Part shown: positions 1-8,341 of the stretch, in pieces
Layout: each line of letters begins with the position of its first letter
Numbering within the stretch: position 1 is the stretch's first letter
Assembly (NCBI GenBank): GCA_021850505.1
Contig: JAJZLW010000102.1
Location: 7,956-71,955, forward strand
Length of the DNA stretch: 64,000 bases
DNA from: Thermoplasmata archaeon
GTDB lineage: Archaea; Thermoplasmatota; Thermoplasmata; Thermoplasmatales; Thermoplasmataceae
Direction: 5' to 3'
Position numbers and translations under genes: made by a program
Notes under the pieces: model-generated
Told to the model about the DNA's origin: nothing
The model's database searches: none
Seen by the model: only the letters and a program-made list of their open reading frames with translations

Positions 1-1862
1 CCGCCGCCCACAGTCATCATTATTGCAAGCGGGAATCCAGAAAGTATTACACCAATCAGAACGCCGGCGAGGGCAAGGGGACCAAGGATGAAACCCATGA
101 GTATAGGGGTCAGTATACCAATCAAAGCAGGTACCAGGAGCTCATGGAGGGCTTCCTTCGTAACTATGTCCACGGCCTTCCCGTAGTCAGGTTTCTCTGT
201 CCTGTTCAGTATTCCAACATGTTCGCGGAACTGTCTCCTGACCTCTTCCACGATTGCATACGCCGCCTTGCCCACTGAATTCATCAGGTATGATGTGAAG
301 AAGAATGGAAGCATAGCACCGACAATAAGTCCAATGAGGACAAGCGGATTGTCTATCTGGATAACTGTGAAATTTGCGTTGATGAGAACCTTGTATGCCG
401 CAAACAGTGTAAGTGCTGCGAGTACTGCACTTCCTATTGCATATCCCTTTGTGACAGCCTTTGTAGTGTTTCCAACAGCATCAAGCGGATCTGTTACCTC
501 TCTCCTCGTCTTTTCATCGAATCCAGACATTTCAGCAATTCCACCTGCGTTGTCCGTAATTGGCCCGTAGGAATCAATGGAGATGATTATGCCTGTAGCT
601 GAAAGCATGGCAGCCGCTGCTACACTTATTCCATAAAGACCATAATCGCTGCCTTTGAATACGGACGATATCCCATAATATGATGTCAGGCCAAATGAAA
701 GGGCTATGCCAATAATGATCACGATTGCAGGAATGAAAACAGCCTGCAGGCCATAAGAAAGACCGGTAATTATATTCGTTCCTGTCCCCGTAGTTGATGC
801 CTTGGCTATCTTTGCTACAGGTCCGTACCTTTCAGATGTGTAGTATTCAGTAACATAGACAAAGATAAGCATTATTATTATCCCGATGACAGCATCTATG
901 AATACTACAGTGGAGCCTCCAAGGAGCAGGTCAGTGACAATGTAAAAACCGATGATAGAAATAATCACTGTTGCAATTAAACCGCGGTATAAAGCACCCA
1001 TAATCCTCTGGTTGGGTCCTTTCTTCACGAAAAATATGCCTGCCATGGTGGAAAGCAATGCCACTGCACCCAGTACAAGCGGGAATATTATCGCCGCCGT
1101 ACCTATCTTGTCCAGATAGGCAAGAAGCATCGCAGCAAGGGCAGTAACTACAAATGTTTCATAAAGGTCTGCGCCCATTCCTGCGCAGTCTCCCACATTG
1201 TCACCGACATTATCGGCGATGACAGCAGGGTTCCTCTCGTCGTCCTCTGGCAGACCCTGTTCTATCTTACCGACGAGATCCGCACCAACATCGGCGCCTT
1301 TGGTGAATATACCACCGCCAACCCTTGCAAAGAGGGAAACGATCGATGCTCCAAAAATGAAACCGATCATCAATTCCGGATTGTCATAGAGCATGTAGAA
1401 GGATATGAGACCCAGGACTGCCAGTGAAATAACCGTGAGACCAGTAACACTACCACCGCGTATCGCTACCCTGAGAGCAGGATTCAGGCCGGACTTGGCC
1501 CTTATAGCAGCCCTGACGTTTGCCCTCACGGATATATTCATCCCAATCAATCCTGCAACTGCAGATCCAAGTGCTCCAACAAAAAATCCCAGAGCTATTT
1601 CGCCACCGTAGGTGAAATTCTTGTAAGCAAAGAATGCCCCAAAGATTACGAAAGTCAGAACAATTACAAAAATGAATACTGTTGTATACTGGCGCTTCAT
1701 GAAAGCGTTTGATCCATGACGGATGTAATCTGAAATAGCCTGTGCCTTTGGGTCGTCAACCTTTATCTTTAAAAGAATATAACTCTGGACACCGGCGTAG
1801 ATAAGACCTAGAAGTGCAGATACCAGTACAAAGAGCTCCCAGCCCAGTATTGAACCATACAT
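1..1862 (-). CDS. hppA: Membrane-bound proton-translocating pyrophosphatase, C-terminus beyond window edge
   Basis: Pumps protons across the membrane using pyrophosphate hydrolysis. The reading frame stays open from an ATG at 1862 to the left edge, giving about 620 residues, so the extreme C-terminus is missing. Many hydrophobic helices alternate with conserved acidic loops; the motifs GGGIFTKGADVGADLVGK and DNVGDNVGDCAGMGADLYE are the pyrophosphate/Mg binding loops of the family. The GNTTKA motif has Lys at about residue 468, the residue that distinguishes K+-independent from K+-dependent (Ala) enzymes. The gene stands alone; the next gene on the same strand ends about 50 bases upstream. The family assignment is very secure; K+ independence is inferred from the single signature residue. 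Confidence 0.97.
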   Translation of the reverse strand, partial: MYGSILGWELFVLVSALLGLIYAGVQSYILLKIKVDDPKAQAISDYIRHGSNAFMKRQYTTVFIFVIVLTFVIFGAFFAYKNFTYGGEIALGFFVGALGSAVAGLIGMNISVRANVRAAIRAKSGLNPALRVAIRGGSVTGLTVISLAVLGLISFYMLYDNPELMIGFIFGASIVSLFARVGGGIFTKGADVGADLVGKIEQGLPEDDERNPAVIADNVGDNVGDCAGMGADLYETFVVTALAAMLLAYLDKIGTAAIIFPLVLGAVALLSTMAGIFFVKKGPNQRIMGALYRGLIATVIISIIGFYIVTDLLLGGSTVVFIDAVIGIIIMLIFVYVTEYYTSERYGPVAKIAKASTTGTGTNIITGLSYGLQAVFIPAIVIIIGIALSFGLTSYYGISSVFKGSDYGLYGISVAAAAMLSATGIIISIDSYGPITDNAGGIAEMSGFDEKTRREVTDPLDAVGNTTKAVTKGYAIGSAVLAALTLFAAYKVLINANFTVIQIDNPLVLIGLIVGAMLPFFFTSYLMNSVGKAAYAIVEEVRRQFREHVGILNRTEKPDYGKAVDIVTKEALHELLVPALIGILTPILMGFILGPLALAGVLIGVILSGFPLAIMMTVGG

Positions 1863-1914
1863 TGGCAGGTGATAGTATGTTTATTAAAATTATTTTTCAT
1901 TGCGACAAAGAAGA

Positions 1915-2202
1915 TCAAAGCTTGTATATGATATCTGAAACGACGTCGCCTTCCTTTATCCCGAGTGTTTTTGCCCCTGTAGTCAGGCTTGAAACCTTTG
2001 CCTTGAGCAGGCTTTCAAGATCCTTTACACCTGTTACCCTGACTGCTGTATCCTTAAGCTTTTCCGCAGCCTCTATGTTCAGGTATCCGCACATTACATA
2101 GCCTGTTTTTCCCTTGAGCATAACAAGTGGTGCTCCATACATATCTACCTTCAGGTATTCGTAGTCACGACTCTGTATTTTGATTGTCTCTGTGCATATC
2201 AT
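1915..2202 (-). CDS. DUF1805 (YunC-like) small protein
   Basis: A 95-residue protein matching the DUF1805 family, whose bacterial member is YunC. The recognisable core is KTGYVMCGYLNIEAAEKLKD followed by a short acidic C-terminal half ending in a conserved GIKEGD loop. No catalytic motif is visible and the function of the family is not established. It starts with ATG and lies just upstream of the pyrophosphatase on the same strand, about 50 bases apart, so co-transcription is possible. The length is normal for the family and nothing suggests truncation. Confidence 0.8.
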   Translation of the reverse strand: MICTETIKIQSRDYEYLKVDMYGAPLVMLKGKTGYVMCGYLNIEAAEKLKDTAVRVTGVKDLESLLKAKVSSLTTGAKTLGIKEGDVVSDIIYKL

Positions 2203-2254
2203 AGAAGTGAATCAATTGCAGGAATAAAAGCTACTGTGTTCATAGACAAAACTA

Positions 2255-2998
2255 TTAGGCTTTAAATCCAAGACGGTCTCTGTTTCTACCCAGCACTCTA
2301 CTGATTCCTGAACCATACTGTGCTGCCTTCTTGCTGGCCATAGAAATACTCCTGCTCATCCCTGAAATGATTGCTGTCTGCCTTAGAATAAATTTGTTTG
2401 CTCCGTCAACAATGTGTGCAGATCTCGGAAGATTGCCTATCTCAATGATTTGATCCTGGAGATATGGTAAGATCAATTTCTTTCCAAAGTGGCTGGCTAT
2501 CTTTGTTTCCCTTGGAAGTGTTACCTCAAAGAGTTTCCTGATGCTTTCACTATTATCGAGATCTGGTTTTTCCTTAAACCTGTTATATCCATAGAAAATT
2601 TCGTCACTTCCCTGACCTGTTATCAGGTTTTCCTCATCTATTCTTTCAAGCAGAAGAGCAAGCACAGTCTCGTAACCAAGATCGCTCAGATTAATAACAG
2701 GATCTATCTTCTTTACGGTCAATGCAGTTTCAATTATTTCATCTTCGTCAACAATTATCTCGTGTAAGTCTGATCCCAGCATCCTAGCAGATTTCCTTGC
2801 AGCTCTGACATCATAAGATTCGGCGAGGCCACAGACATATAAACTATACCTTCTTCTGGACAAGTAAGCTAAAAAAGAACTATCCAGTCCCCCGGAGAAT
2901 GCGATAGCAGATTCAGGAGCTGAAGAGACGATAGCCTGAAATATTGAGTTGGTGATAATATCAGCGTAATATTCGATATCTGCTATTTTCTTTTCCAT
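2255..2998 (-). CDS. Stand-alone asparagine synthase-like ATP pyrophosphatase domain
   Basis: This 247-residue protein carries the PP-loop signature SGGLDSS near residue 35, which binds ATP in asparagine synthetase-type enzymes, and the downstream GQGSDEIFYGYNRF motif typical of the asparagine synthase C-terminal domain (PF00733). There is no N-terminal glutaminase domain with a catalytic Cys, so glutamine is unlikely to be the nitrogen donor. It probably adenylates a carboxylate or activates a substrate for amide formation; the substrate cannot be read from the sequence. It is transcribed divergently from the aldo/keto reductase that starts at 3094. Confidence 0.75.
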   Translation of the reverse strand: MEKKIADIEYYADIITNSIFQAIVSSAPESAIAFSGGLDSSFLAYLSRRRYSLYVCGLAESYDVRAARKSARMLGSDLHEIIVDEDEIIETALTVKKIDPVINLSDLGYETVLALLLERIDEENLITGQGSDEIFYGYNRFKEKPDLDNSESIRKLFEVTLPRETKIASHFGKKLILPYLQDQIIEIGNLPRSAHIVDGANKFILRQTAIISGMSRSISMASKKAAQYGSGISRVLGRNRDRLGFKA

Positions 2999-3055
2999 GT
3001 ATCCATCAGGAGATTTGTGAGAATATTAAAAACATTAATCGAAAAATAGATTAAG

Positions 3056-3069
3056 TTTCGATTTAAATT
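3056..3069 (+). promoter_or_regulatory. TATA-box type promoter for the aldo/keto reductase
   Basis: TTTCGATTTAAATT lies with its AT-core about 29 bases before the ATG at 3094. In archaea the start site usually falls about 25 bases after the TATA box, so the mRNA would be nearly leaderless. Confidence 0.45.
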
Positions 3070-3093
3070 GCCTGAAAATAAATAATAGATTAG

Positions 3094-3912
3094 ATGTCTT
3101 GTCGCATTGATATGATCAAAAACCTAGGCAAAAAGAGTGTATTTCCGGTTGGTATAGGAACATGGGGGATCGGTGGAAAGAGTACCTCTGTCAATAAAAA
3201 CGATGAGTCTGAAATGATATCCATAGAATATGCCATTTCAAAAGGAATAAACGTTATAGATACAGCAGAAATGTATGCGGCAGGTCATTCGGAGGAGATC
3301 GTAGGTAAGGCAATCAAGAAATTTGACCGGGAGAAGCTGTTTATCATATCAAAAGTCTGGCCGGATCATTTGAAAAGAGATGATCTGATAAAATCCGCCA
3401 GGGAAAGCATTAAAAGACTGGATATAGACTACCTGGATCTATACCTAATCCACTGGCCAAGTAATTCGGTACCTCTCGAAGAGAGCCTGAATGCCATGCT
3501 TTATTTGAAAGACAATGGTCTTACAAATCACATCGGAGTAAGCAACTTTGGACCAGATCTTTTGGAGAAATCTATTGAAATTTCTGGAAAGCACAATATT
3601 CTTGCGGACGAGATAGAATATAATTATACTAATCAGAAGGAGGCCGAATCCACAATATCATTCTGCCAGAAGCATGGCATAAACATAATAGCATATTCCC
3701 CACTTTCAAAGGGGAATATACCCAGAGATGAACGTATCTTGAGAATCGCGGAAAAGCATGGAGTTTCAGAGGCACAGGTGATACTGAGGTTTCTGATGGA
3801 GGATAGTCTGCCAATACCAAAGGCAGTTAAAAAGGCACATATTGATGATATCGTAGAATCAATTAAACTTCATTTGGATCAGAATGAAATAAATGAATTA
3901 AGGAAGGCATAA
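3094..3912 (+). CDS. Aldo/keto reductase
   Basis: NAD(P)H-dependent reductase of the aldo/keto reductase superfamily, 272 residues. The catalytic tetrad is visible: Asp and Tyr in NVIDTAEMYAAGHSEE, Lys in FIISKVWP and His in DLYLIHWP. The cofactor-binding end is recognisable in IAYSPLSKGN and in LRFLMEDSLPIPKAVK. The ATG at 3094 is used here; a second in-frame ATG at 3112 gives the more typical family N-terminus and is equally possible. The carbonyl substrate is unknown. It is divergent from the asparagine synthase-like gene and convergent with the DUF35 gene. Confidence 0.9.
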   Translation: MSCRIDMIKNLGKKSVFPVGIGTWGIGGKSTSVNKNDESEMISIEYAISKGINVIDTAEMYAAGHSEEIVGKAIKKFDREKLFIISKVWPDHLKRDDLIKSARESIKRLDIDYLDLYLIHWPSNSVPLEESLNAMLYLKDNGLTNHIGVSNFGPDLLEKSIEISGKHNILADEIEYNYTNQKEAESTISFCQKHGINIIAYSPLSKGNIPRDERILRIAEKHGVSEAQVILRFLMEDSLPIPKAVKKAHIDDIVESIKLHLDQNEINELRKA

Positions 3913-3964
3913 AGCGAGAAATGTTCAATTATGGAATTCTATCCGGAGATCGCAGTTTATATCA

Positions 3965-4264
3965 TTAAAGCTGGTTCCTTTGTGGCTCGCAACTTATAGA
4001 GTTGGCATCCTCCTTCACTGATACCTTCTCGCCTTCCCGAATATATACCCGCGATCTGCAGAAAAAGGAAATTCCTTCAGACTCGACCAGCAAAATGTAA
4101 TATTTTTCAGGCAAATTATCAGGTGTAGCAAACAGCTGCACGGTATCCTTTACCACACCGGACGATGCTTCATATTCCTTTAAACGTTCAGATCGACAGT
4201 TATAGCATCTTTTTCTTTTTTCCAAAAACGAAGTGGAACAATCTTCACATCTGTATAGTATCAT
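3965..4264 (-). CDS. DUF35-type zinc-ribbon/OB-fold protein, thiolase partner
   Basis: A 99-residue protein with an N-terminal zinc ribbon, CEDCS and CYNCR at residues 6-22, followed by a short beta-rich stretch like the DUF35 OB-fold (ChsH2-like). In archaea such proteins bind thiolases and can bridge thiolase and HMG-CoA synthase so that acetoacetyl-CoA is channelled into the mevalonate pathway. Its ATG overlaps the thiolase stop in an ATGA junction, so translational coupling is likely. No HMG-CoA synthase gene is next to the pair here. Confidence 0.8.
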   Translation of the reverse strand: MILYRCEDCSTSFLEKRKRCYNCRSERLKEYEASSGVVKDTVQLFATPDNLPEKYYILLVESEGISFFCRSRVYIREGEKVSVKEDANSISCEPQRNQL

Positions 4265-5403
4265 GGAAACGCCTCGTAAATAGCTGCCACAGCATTGTTT
4301 CCAAAGCCTGCCATGTTCAGAGTAAAGCCAACATCATGCTTCTTAACCTGTCTTGCGCCAGCGAGACCGTTTATCTGCTGGAATATCTCGCATGCCTGTG
4401 CGATCCCTGTTGCGCCAATTGGATGGCCTTTTGAGTTCAGTCCGCCGCTTGGATTGATCGGGAGTCCTCCGGAAATTTCTGTGTATCCGTCAAGCAATGC
4501 CCTGTGCCCTGAACCTCTTTCAAAAAAGCCTATGTTCTCGCTTTCAACTATTTCCAGGATTGTAGACATATCGTGCAATTCTGCAAAGTCTACGTCTTTT
4601 CTCTCGAGACCGGATTCTTTGAATACTTTGTCGGAGGCTCCCTTCACGCAATCAATTTCAAGAAAAGATTTCCTTTCGGATATTACCGGGTTGGATGAAG
4701 ATGAAGCAATAGAACTTATTTTTACAGCCTTTCCAGTAAACGACTGAACCATATCATCACGAGTCAGGATCAGGGATGCAGCTCCGTCACTAACCGGGCA
4801 GAAATCGTATATTCTGAGTGGGTCTGCTATCATCTTTGATCTCATTATTTCTGATAATTCAACAGGCTTCTGGAAGTGAGCGTACGGGTTCATTGCTCCA
4901 TTTCTATGATTCTTCACAGCGACAGATGAGATACTTTCCATTCCCACGTCGTATTCTCGCATGTAAATTTTTGCCATGAATGCTGCGAGGGAGGGTAAAG
5001 TAAGTCCGGATTTTCTCTCACGTTCGGAAAGCAATGAAGCAATTATGGAAGTCGACCTTCTTGATGGTACAGAAGTCATCTTTTCAGCGCCAATAATTAG
5101 GATAGTGTTAAAATCTCCACTTTCTATCATGGAATTTGCTATATATATTGCTGAACCGCCGCTTCCGCTTGTATTGTCTATCCTAAGGGATGGTGTCTCT
5201 TCGATAGAAAGGGATGAGCAGATATGATCTGATAAACCTGATAAACCAGTGTATTCACCGCCATAGGAATTGGAGACTATCACAAGATCTATAGAATCAG
5301 AGTATCTTGCAGAAATGTCCCGTGAACTCTCAACCGCAAGTGATATTAGATCCTCTTCCCTCTTACCGAACCTAGTCATCCCAAACCCTGCGATAGAGGT
5401 CAT
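4261..5403 (-). CDS. Thiolase-family acyltransferase with Ser in place of the nucleophilic Cys
   Basis: A 380-residue archaeal thiolase of the acetyl-CoA acetyltransferase/SCP-x type. The fold is clear: the N-terminal half ends in a Gly-rich active-site loop, AELHDMST supplies the first histidine and GHPIGATG near residue 327 the second. In relatives the active-site loop reads like ACASG, where Cys is the acylated nucleophile; here it reads DNTSGSGGSA, placing Ser at residue 79. The gene is intact and translationally coupled to the DUF35 gene. It may work with a serine nucleophile, act on a different reaction, or be a regulatory member. TATA-like TTATAATAA lies about 40 bases upstream. Confidence 0.88.
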   Translation of the reverse strand: MTSIAGFGMTRFGKREEDLISLAVESSRDISARYSDSIDLVIVSNSYGGEYTGLSGLSDHICSSLSIEETPSLRIDNTSGSGGSAIYIANSMIESGDFNTILIIGAEKMTSVPSRRSTSIIASLLSERERKSGLTLPSLAAFMAKIYMREYDVGMESISSVAVKNHRNGAMNPYAHFQKPVELSEIMRSKMIADPLRIYDFCPVSDGAASLILTRDDMVQSFTGKAVKISSIASSSSNPVISERKSFLEIDCVKGASDKVFKESGLERKDVDFAELHDMSTILEIVESENIGFFERGSGHRALLDGYTEISGGLPINPSGGLNSKGHPIGATGIAQACEIFQQINGLAGARQVKKHDVGFTLNMAGFGNNAVAAIYEAFP

Positions 5404-5749
5404 TCCTAATAGAATATGAAAACAGTTAAAGTAAGTTGCGAATTATTATAAAATCGAGTCTATTGTTTTCTTCACCCTACATAAAGGATGATAAAAATAA
5501 TTCCACACCTGAACCATGTTAACTTCTGGTTGCTTGATGGTACTATTAAAAATACTATTTCAAGAGCTGAAGATGTCTGGGTGTATGAAATTCAATCTAT
5601 CTGTTTGTTGAAAGGCTAAACTCTCTGGGTGCAAGTGAGAAAAAAATTCAGAACGGGCATACTATAGTCATGGTCATGCAAGAGCACATTTAAGAAAAAA
5701 AAGGACTTCTCATAACATCTTACTAAGATCACCAGTATTCGTAACCGAA
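5404..5749. other. Intergenic stretch, no gene recognised
   Basis: About 350 AT-rich bases between the divergently oriented thiolase and glyoxalase-fold genes. A TATA-like element for the thiolase lies near 5443-5452. No reading frame with recognisable protein sequence and no RNA gene was seen. Confidence 0.4.
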
Positions 5750-5803
5750 ATGCAACAAGTTCAAAAAACAAAAATATTATCAGTGCAAATAGATTACTAT
5801 TTA

Positions 5804-6205
5804 ATGTCTTCTACCGACCCAGATGCTTATACGCCTAGACTGTTCAGAGTTATACTTCCTGTAAATAATATAGAAATGGCCCAGAAATTTTACTCCTCAT
5901 TACTTAACATGGAAGGGAAAAGGGTTTCCCCTGGAAGGCACTACTTCCAATGTGGGGGGACTATACTTGCCTGTTTTGACCCAAGGAGTGATGGCGACCA
6001 ATTCGATCTTTCTCCAAATCCAGATCACATATATTTCTCAGTAAAGAATCTCAATGATGTATTCAAAAGAGCACAGCGGTTGGGAGCTGTTATTTTAGAT
6101 GAGATTGGAACAAGGCCCTGGGGAGAAACTTAATTCTACATGAAAGATCCATTTGGGAATAAAATTTGTTTCGTTCAAGAAGAGACCGTACTTACGGGTA
6201 ATTGA
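5804..6205 (+). pseudogene. Glyoxalase/VOC-fold protein interrupted by an in-frame TAA
   Basis: The frame encodes a vicinal-oxygen-chelate (glyoxalase/bleomycin resistance) domain: FRVILPVNNIEMAQKFYSSL at the start and RAQRLGAVILDEIGTRPWGE near the end. A TAA at 6131-6133 stops it after GET, but the same frame continues as FYMKDPFGNKICFVQEE, exactly the last strand of the family, to a TGA at 6203. A single base substitution therefore separates the gene from an intact 133-residue protein. The missing end carries part of the metal-binding/dimer strand, so the truncated product is probably inactive. ATG 5804 is preferred; an upstream in-frame ATG at 5750 would add 18 residues without family similarity. 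Confidence 0.75.
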
Positions 6206-6412
6206 TAGAAAAAATATCAATGAGAAAATGCATTAACCAAACATATTACAAAGCAATTTGATTTATTGGTCTAACCCCTATCAGTGGATGGAGTTAATCA
6301 GATATAATATTAAAGGATCTTTTCTCTCAAACCACTGAAAAGTGTTCTTGTGATTAAGTTTTATACAAATGCCGTTCAGTATTGTAAAAATAAAAATGGA
6401 GTGGTCTTTATT

Positions 6413-6766
6413 CTATCTTTTTTCATTCTCTTCCCTGGGAATGAAAAACAAGTTCACTCCTCTTAGATTGAACATTAAACGAACCGAAAAAAATATACCT
6501 CCAGTGAAAAACACTAGAATAAGATATAACACTCCATACCAAACTTCTGCCTGACCGAATATAGTAGTTTCCAGATAGAGGAATAAATAGAGAAGTGCCC
6601 CGGCCGCAGTTAAGATTGTAATATACCCAGACACCTTGAATAACTGTATATTTAAGGCTCTCCTGCTGTTAGGTCTTTTGACGCGGACAGACATGAATAG
6701 AACGATGATTGATGATAATGTTAAAGCTATCATCGTTATAAAAAATAAAATAAATAAAAAATTCAT
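6413..6766 (-). CDS. Small membrane protein, unknown function
   Basis: A 117-residue protein with three predicted membrane helices (about residues 3-27, 45-68 and 76-97) and a charged C-terminal tail ending in PREENEKR. The N-terminus is strongly hydrophobic. I do not recognise the family. It sits alone in an AT-rich accessory stretch between the broken glyoxalase-fold gene and the decayed cas1. The coding call rests on the length and the regular hydrophobic pattern only. Confidence 0.5.
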   Translation of the reverse strand: MNFLFILFFITMIALTLSSIIVLFMSVRVKRPNSRRALNIQLFKVSGYITILTAAGALLYLFLYLETTIFGQAEVWYGVLYLILVFFTGGIFFSVRLMFNLRGVNLFFIPREENEKR

Positions 6767-6878
6767 TCTAAACTCACTTACCCGTTTCCCTCACAAATGA
6801 AGTTCATTCGAAAGTAATATTTAACAAATGCAATTTGAAAATCATTACATAGAACATAATGCAGAGGAATAGATAGAA

Positions 6879-6919
6879 GCGAAGACATAGGGGATAAAGG
6901 GCATTTACCCGAACTTCGC
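6879..6919. other. Strong inverted repeat (hairpin) upstream of cas1 remnant
   Basis: GCGAAG at 6879-6884 pairs with CTTCGC at 6914-6919, and inside it GGG-A-TAAA pairs with TTTACCC (one bulged A). This gives a two-tier stem with a short loop in otherwise AT-rich non-coding DNA. Function unknown; it could be a transcript hairpin or the trace of a mobile element or CRISPR-adjacent structure. Confidence 0.45.
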
Positions 6920-6956
6920 CATTTATGTAAATAGGTCGTCCATACAATTAGTATAA

Positions 6957-7517
6957 CATTCAGAAGGTCTTAAATATATGTCATCGAATATAGATAATAT
7001 AGGCTTTGAGATTGTATTGAATATTTAGATGTAATAGCACTGGCAAAACCTCTTCTTGTTTATGACCTAAAGGAATTGTTCAGGTATGTTATCGATTATT
7101 CCGTTTCTGAGGTATTGGAAACTAAACTGAAGAAATCGGATTTCATAATCACTGAGAATTATCATATACGTTTAAAACCTGATACGGCTAAGCTACTGAT
7201 TGATAAAATCAAGAATGATTTCAACAAGCGATATGAGTTCAAGAACAAGCAATACACAATTGACAACATCATGCTTGAAAATGTCAGGGAATTGAGCAGA
7301 TACATTCATGAAAGCAAAAAAGTTGGAATTCAAAATACCTGATATTGAAATATCAAGGAATGATACTATCGACATTAAGAACAGGATCATGTCAATTGAT
7401 CCCGAGAAACGTAAAGCCTTGAAGATAAACAAATCTACATTGTGGTATCAGCAAAAGAAGATTAAAGAGGGTAAGACCATAAAGATGTATAATGAAACCA
7501 TGGGGAAGATAGAATGA
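6957..7517 (+). pseudogene. cas1: Decayed cas1 (C-terminal half of CRISPR integrase)
   Basis: Cas1 is the integrase that inserts new spacers into CRISPR arrays. Pieces of its C-terminal helical domain are readable in consecutive frames: SNIDNIGFEIVL (6984-7019), then LAKPLLVYDLKELFRYVIDY (from about 7040), a KSDFIITENYHIRLKPDT block, and finally RNDTIDIKNRIMSI plus INKSTLWYQQKKI up to the TGA at 7515-7517. The frame is broken near 7019 and again in the AAAAAA run near 7318, where removing one A restores RYIHESKKLEFKIPDIE. The N-terminal half and all other cas genes are missing and no repeat array is visible. The catalytic region is therefore lost. The stop overlaps the start of the next gene (ATGA). 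Confidence 0.8.
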
Positions 7518-8341
7518 ATAATCATATGCCTGTTGATTACGTGTTGTATAAATTAAATGAAACATTACAGGTAAAAGATATTTCTAATGAATTAGTAATC
7601 GCTAGGGATATTAATGAAGCTATTAACATTAAATCAAAATTGGATTTTGACATAATTCCTATAAAAGTAAATGGAAAAATTACCACTTATTACGATTCCA
7701 AGTTAAATTCAGAAAAGAAAATTGAACCACAAGAAGTAATATCTGAATCAACCGGTATTCTTGAAACTCTTAGCTATCTATCGAGAAGGGATTTCTATTT
7801 TGTCATTAGTGGAAATGATATTACTCATATAGTTCATTACTCAGACCTAAACAGTCCATTAGTTTCCTTAGGCATTTACGCCCAAATTGCATATTGTGAA
7901 TTATCCTTACGAAACTTTGCAAGATCAAGAAATGCTTCTAACTCGGATTATGGAGAAAAATTCCTTAAAAATATAAACAAAATTTCCAAGCATTCCGGCT
8001 TAGAAATCAATGTTGAAAGGGCAAAAAAGCAGTTTCGAGATAAGCAGAGTTTACAAATTGAAACAGACTTGTTTGATGAACTTTACTTTGATGATGAATT
8101 GATTTTGTTCAGAGAACAGATAAAATCTAAGCTGGACGCAAGCGAAATAGAAAAATTTGCGGAATTCATTAATCTTGAAGATTCTAGAATTAAGTTGCTA
8201 AAGGATATGAGAAATGAAGTTATGCATTCAAAGCCTGAGATTATTAAAAAACAATCTGACATCGATGAATGGCTGAAGTTGTTACAATATTGCCAGAATA
8301 TCATAAATGTCTTATCTGGAAAGACGGTGTTTTATAAATGA
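7514..8341 (+). CDS. CBS-like plus HEPN-domain protein, putative RNase/antiphage component
   Basis: A 275-residue protein of two parts. Residues about 15-125 look like a CBS-type sensor module, with VISGNDITHIVHYSDLNSP resembling the closing strand and helix of a CBS repeat. The C-terminal half is helical and contains RNEVMH at residues 233-238, the R-x4-H signature of HEPN ribonucleases, preceded by LKDM. HEPN proteins act as RNA-cutting toxins or as scaffolds in CRISPR, toxin-antitoxin and abortive infection systems; CBS modules bind adenine nucleotides. Its ATG overlaps the cas1-remnant stop, and its end overlaps the type IIG start (ATGA). The specific function is inferred and no exact homologue is recognised. 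Confidence 0.7.
   Translation: MNNHMPVDYVLYKLNETLQVKDISNELVIARDINEAINIKSKLDFDIIPIKVNGKITTYYDSKLNSEKKIEPQEVISESTGILETLSYLSRRDFYFVISGNDITHIVHYSDLNSPLVSLGIYAQIAYCELSLRNFARSRNASNSDYGEKFLKNINKISKHSGLEINVERAKKQFRDKQSLQIETDLFDELYFDDELILFREQIKSKLDASEIEKFAEFINLEDSRIKLLKDMRNEVMHSKPEIIKKQSDIDEWLKLLQYCQNIINVLSGKTVFYK

Noticed and set aside
3965..5403. HMG-CoA synthase completing the mevalonate thiolase complex
   Set aside because: No such gene lies on either side of the thiolase/DUF35 pair; the flanking genes are an aldo/keto reductase and a glyoxalase-fold pseudogene.
6131..6133. Recoded stop (selenocysteine or pyrrolysine) in the glyoxalase-fold gene
   Set aside because: The stop is TAA, while known recoding uses TGA or TAG; nonsense mutation is simpler.
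7300..7345. Programmed frameshift in cas1
   Set aside because: The gene has at least one more break and lacks its N-terminal half, so decay is the better explanation.
6767..7517. CRISPR array next to the cas1 remnant
   Set aside because: No evenly spaced direct repeats are present in the surrounding non-coding DNA; only a single hairpin is seen.
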